DNA from: Mesaphorura yosii
Lineage: Eukaryota; Arthropoda; Collembola; Poduromorpha; Tullbergiidae
Direction: 5' to 3'
Assembly: GCA_009869945.1 (NCBI GenBank)
Contig: WIXG01000605.1
Location: 1-33,082, forward strand
DNA length: 33,082 nt
The first letter of the stretch is position 1; every line of letters begins with the position of its first letter. The position numbers and the translations under genes are program-made. This document shows, one piece after another, positions 31,305 through 33,082 of this stretch. The notes beneath the pieces were generated by a model. The model worked only from the letters and a program-made list of their open reading frames with translations. It had not been told where the DNA came from and did no database searches.

Positions 31305-31790
31305 TCAATTCTCAGCGGGAATCTTGAGCTCCTGCTTAAACATGGCGCTCCCGTCACAATGAAATCTGCCAGCGTACACTTGACCTGTCGTTCCATGCAG
31401 TAGAGTCCAGTCACGCAGAAGCGAAGTGCTTGAAGTGCAGCCAGAGATCGATGCAATTTGACTTGAGCTGGTCCTCATATTTGATGTGGTTCAGATTCCG
31501 AATGTATTCGCCCGAGATTTGATTCACACTCGACATCATATTCGCTGCCAGCATGAGTATCAAGAAAATGTAGACTGATCCAAGGAGAAGTATTGCCGAG
31601 ATGTCTACAACACCGATCATGTCCGAGTACCGAAGTCGAAACGCCATGAGAAAGCAAGCCACCCATCCCCATCAATCCCAGACTGTACTTGATTGTTGGA
31701 ACCACACTTTTACAGTACGATTTGTTAAACATGCCGGTGATGAGTGAGAGAGCCTTGTAGTCCAGAATACAAATAATCAGATTCTGGATC
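31305..31790 (-). pseudogene. Receptor-like membrane protein fragment with frameshift
   Basis: Minus-strand pieces in different frames read as the C-terminal half of a multi-pass receptor. Piece A (about 31790-31664) contains NLIICILDYKALSLITGMF. Piece B (31662-31411) contains AFRLRYSDM, then a helix (ISAILLLGSVYIFLILMLAA), then SVNQISGEYIRNLN and a KSN segment. Piece C (to 31305) contains GQVYAGRFHCDGSAMFKQEL. A to B needs a frame change with no splice site available: the B frame has a TGA just upstream and no AG between it and the open part. B to C could be a frameshift or a 49-bp GT-AG intron. The pattern of helices and the polar loop resemble arthropod chemoreceptors. An assembly indel is the alternative to true decay. 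Confidence 0.5.
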
Positions 31791-32282
31791 CGACTTTAAT
31801 AAATGGCAATATATCAGGAAATTAAACTCCTAGCCAAATTGAAGGTAGTACATCCACAACACAAGAAAATGTTATCCGGACGTTAATTTCGTGTTACCTC
31901 CACAAATTGTAGGACCCGTGTTTCAATTCTACAGTTTTCAACCCGACAACTTGGACCATGTCAAATGCAGGTATTAATTTCAGGAATTAAAGACTCTATA
32001 TTGATAGAGATTCCAATGTTCACCTGAATTGACGTCACTTACCCTTTGCAAGCAAGGTGATTCCATCACGTCATTATTGTGCACATTACTAAATATATCT
32101 GTGTGACATGCCTATGACTGCGTTGTGACGCACTTTGACCTCGAATTGAACAATCATCTCTCAGTAAAGAAGTTCCGTTGCTCACTCATTTCATCATTCA
32201 TCCCTCAAGATCGGAACTGTGTAAAGTGGTCACGTTATCTTGTGTCCTCTATGCTGCTCATGTGTGACTCGATGCATTTTAG
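31791..32282. other. Spacer, nothing recognised
   Basis: This lies between the receptor fragment and the UGT remnant. I looked for upstream UGT exons, such as the sugar-nucleotide-binding signature with its HGG motif, and found none. A TGACGTCA is at 32030-32037. Confidence 0.45.
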
Positions 32283-32800
32283 GCGGATGAAGTCTACAGG
32301 CGATGAGGGCTACAATGGGCAAGGTTTGGCGGCGAAGGGGCTGGCGATTGTGCTGAAAATGACGGACTTTATGGTGGAAGAGCTGCGCGAGTCCCTGCGA
32401 AGGATTTTACACGGCAAAGAGTAAGTTTCTAGGTCCCAAATCGCGAAAATTATCCAAATCGATCAATTCTGTTTAAGTTGCGTTCTCGTATAGCTCGAGC
32501 TTCGACAATCTTCCGTGACCGTTCAATGAAGGCGATGAACAGCGCCGTCTGGTGGATCGAATCCGTCCTGCGGCATGTGGATCTGAGTTTCCTGATGCCC
32601 CTGAGCGTGCAACAGTCTTGATATCAAAGAAGGTTCCTCGATGTCTTAGTCTTTGCGTCTTTGCGATAGTCTCAGCACTCCTTTTCGTCATTCCTTTTGC
32701 CATCATAAAATTGTTTGCTGCGGAGGCCTGCATAGTTCTACTTCTATTGAGGCCTGCTGCGTCTGCGCCTAATCGTAATCGTAAATTAAAATCTATTTAG
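32283..32800 (+). pseudogene. UDP-glycosyltransferase 3' remnant, disrupted
   Basis: Two exon-like blocks match the C-terminal part of ER-membrane UGTs, which conjugate lipophilic compounds with sugars. Block 1 (acceptor at 32281-32282 or 32298-32299, to 32420; donor GA|GTAAGT) reads GDEGYNGQGLAAKGLAIVL and then a MVEELRESLRRIL helix, like the region after the UGT GDQ motif. Block 2 (from 32494, acceptor CTCGTATAG) reads FRDRSMKAMNSAVWWIESVL then RH, the conserved FRDRP...AVxWxEYVxRH segment, and continues to the membrane helix and a KLKSI tail (KxKxx ER-retrieval type). Lesions: donor phase 2 meets acceptor phase 1; the TGA at 32619-32621 replaces the usual Trp of the SWYQ motif; an 8-bp tandem duplication at 32649-32664 shifts the frame before the membrane helix. 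The first half of a UGT is absent from the window. Confidence 0.8.
32649..32664. repeat. 8-bp tandem duplication inside the UGT remnant
   Basis: GTCTTTGC occurs twice in direct succession. With a single copy the FLDVLVF reading continues in frame into AIVSALLFVIPF, the expected membrane helix. The duplication is therefore the likely cause of the frameshift. Confidence 0.85.
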
Positions 32801-33082
32801 TCAGCAGGTCGCAAGTCGTCGAATTCTTCGAATACTTAGCACTTAATTATTATTACTAACAAACTGCAAAAATAGACGACAAAGATTTTCTCGAGAAATT
32901 ATGTCATGCTACAATTTCGGTGTGGAATTTTGGAGAAAATTAATTGAGAGTCTGGAGCAGTGCTAATTGAAAGAAGAGTGCTTAAGGAGGGAAACGAAAA
33001 ATGTGCTAATTAATACCTTGAACTTCTGCCTGGGCTTGGGGGCTGGGTAAGCGCATGCCAATAAAATCTCTGCTTGTGCCCC
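32801..33082. other. Right edge, 3' flank of the UGT remnant
   Basis: AT-rich flank with no ORF of note. An AATAAA at 33060-33065 could be the old UGT poly(A) signal or belong to a gene beyond the edge. Confidence 0.4.

Overview
The window looks like nuclear DNA of an arthropod. Its genes have short GT-AG introns (about 70-110 bp, with a few longer), AATAAA signals, and one TATA/TCAGT core promoter. The content is Chk1, an RNF144-type RBR ubiquitin ligase, a Tret1-like sugar transporter, a UDP-glycosyltransferase remnant and insect-type multi-pass receptor-like genes. The receptor style and the many short introns make a springtail (Collembola) possible, but nothing seen here settles the group. 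No bacterial gene, CRISPR array, recognisable transposon or tRNA gene was found.

Layout, left to right. At 0.6-2.1 kb (+) lies a multi-exon, multi-pass membrane protein of chemoreceptor type. At 2.2-2.9 kb (+) a compact unit has a TATA box, an initiator and a poly(A) signal but no convincing protein. At 3.0-4.2 kb (-) is an NRDP1/RNF41-like RING ligase whose C-terminus has been replaced by low-complexity CPAR-motif sequence. At 5.4-7.2 kb (-) is the checkpoint kinase Chk1, with 5' UTR exons out to about 7.85 kb. From about 8 to 20.9 kb there is a long stretch with no convincing gene, enriched in the hexamer GCGAAT/ATTCGC; it may be a promoter region plus a large first intron. At 20.9-25.2 kb (+) is an RNF144-type RBR ligase with a large N-terminal extension. 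At 25.5-27.9 kb (+) is the Tret1-like transporter. At 28.5-31.0 kb (-) is a cytosolic FN3-Ig-Ig-FN3 protein with a predicted N-myristoylation signal and a hydrophobic C-terminal anchor. At 31.3-31.8 kb (-) is a frameshifted receptor fragment, and at 32.3-32.8 kb (+) the disrupted 3' end of a UDP-glycosyltransferase gene.

The genes do not form one pathway. They are ordinary eukaryotic neighbours: cell-cycle checkpoint, ubiquitin ligation, sugar transport, a muscle-type scaffold, and fast-turnover environmental genes (receptors, UGT). The fast-turnover genes sit at the two ends, and the two right-hand ones are decaying.

The observations I rate highest are: the dually anchored FN3/Ig protein and its upstream ORF, whose stop codon is predicted to abut the main start codon after splicing; the remodelled NRDP1-like ligase; the UGT remnant, where individual lesions including an 8-bp slippage duplication can be read; and the hexamer-rich 12-kb spacer. 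I did not find a clearly novel multi-gene system. All exon models were built by eye from splice signals and reading frame.
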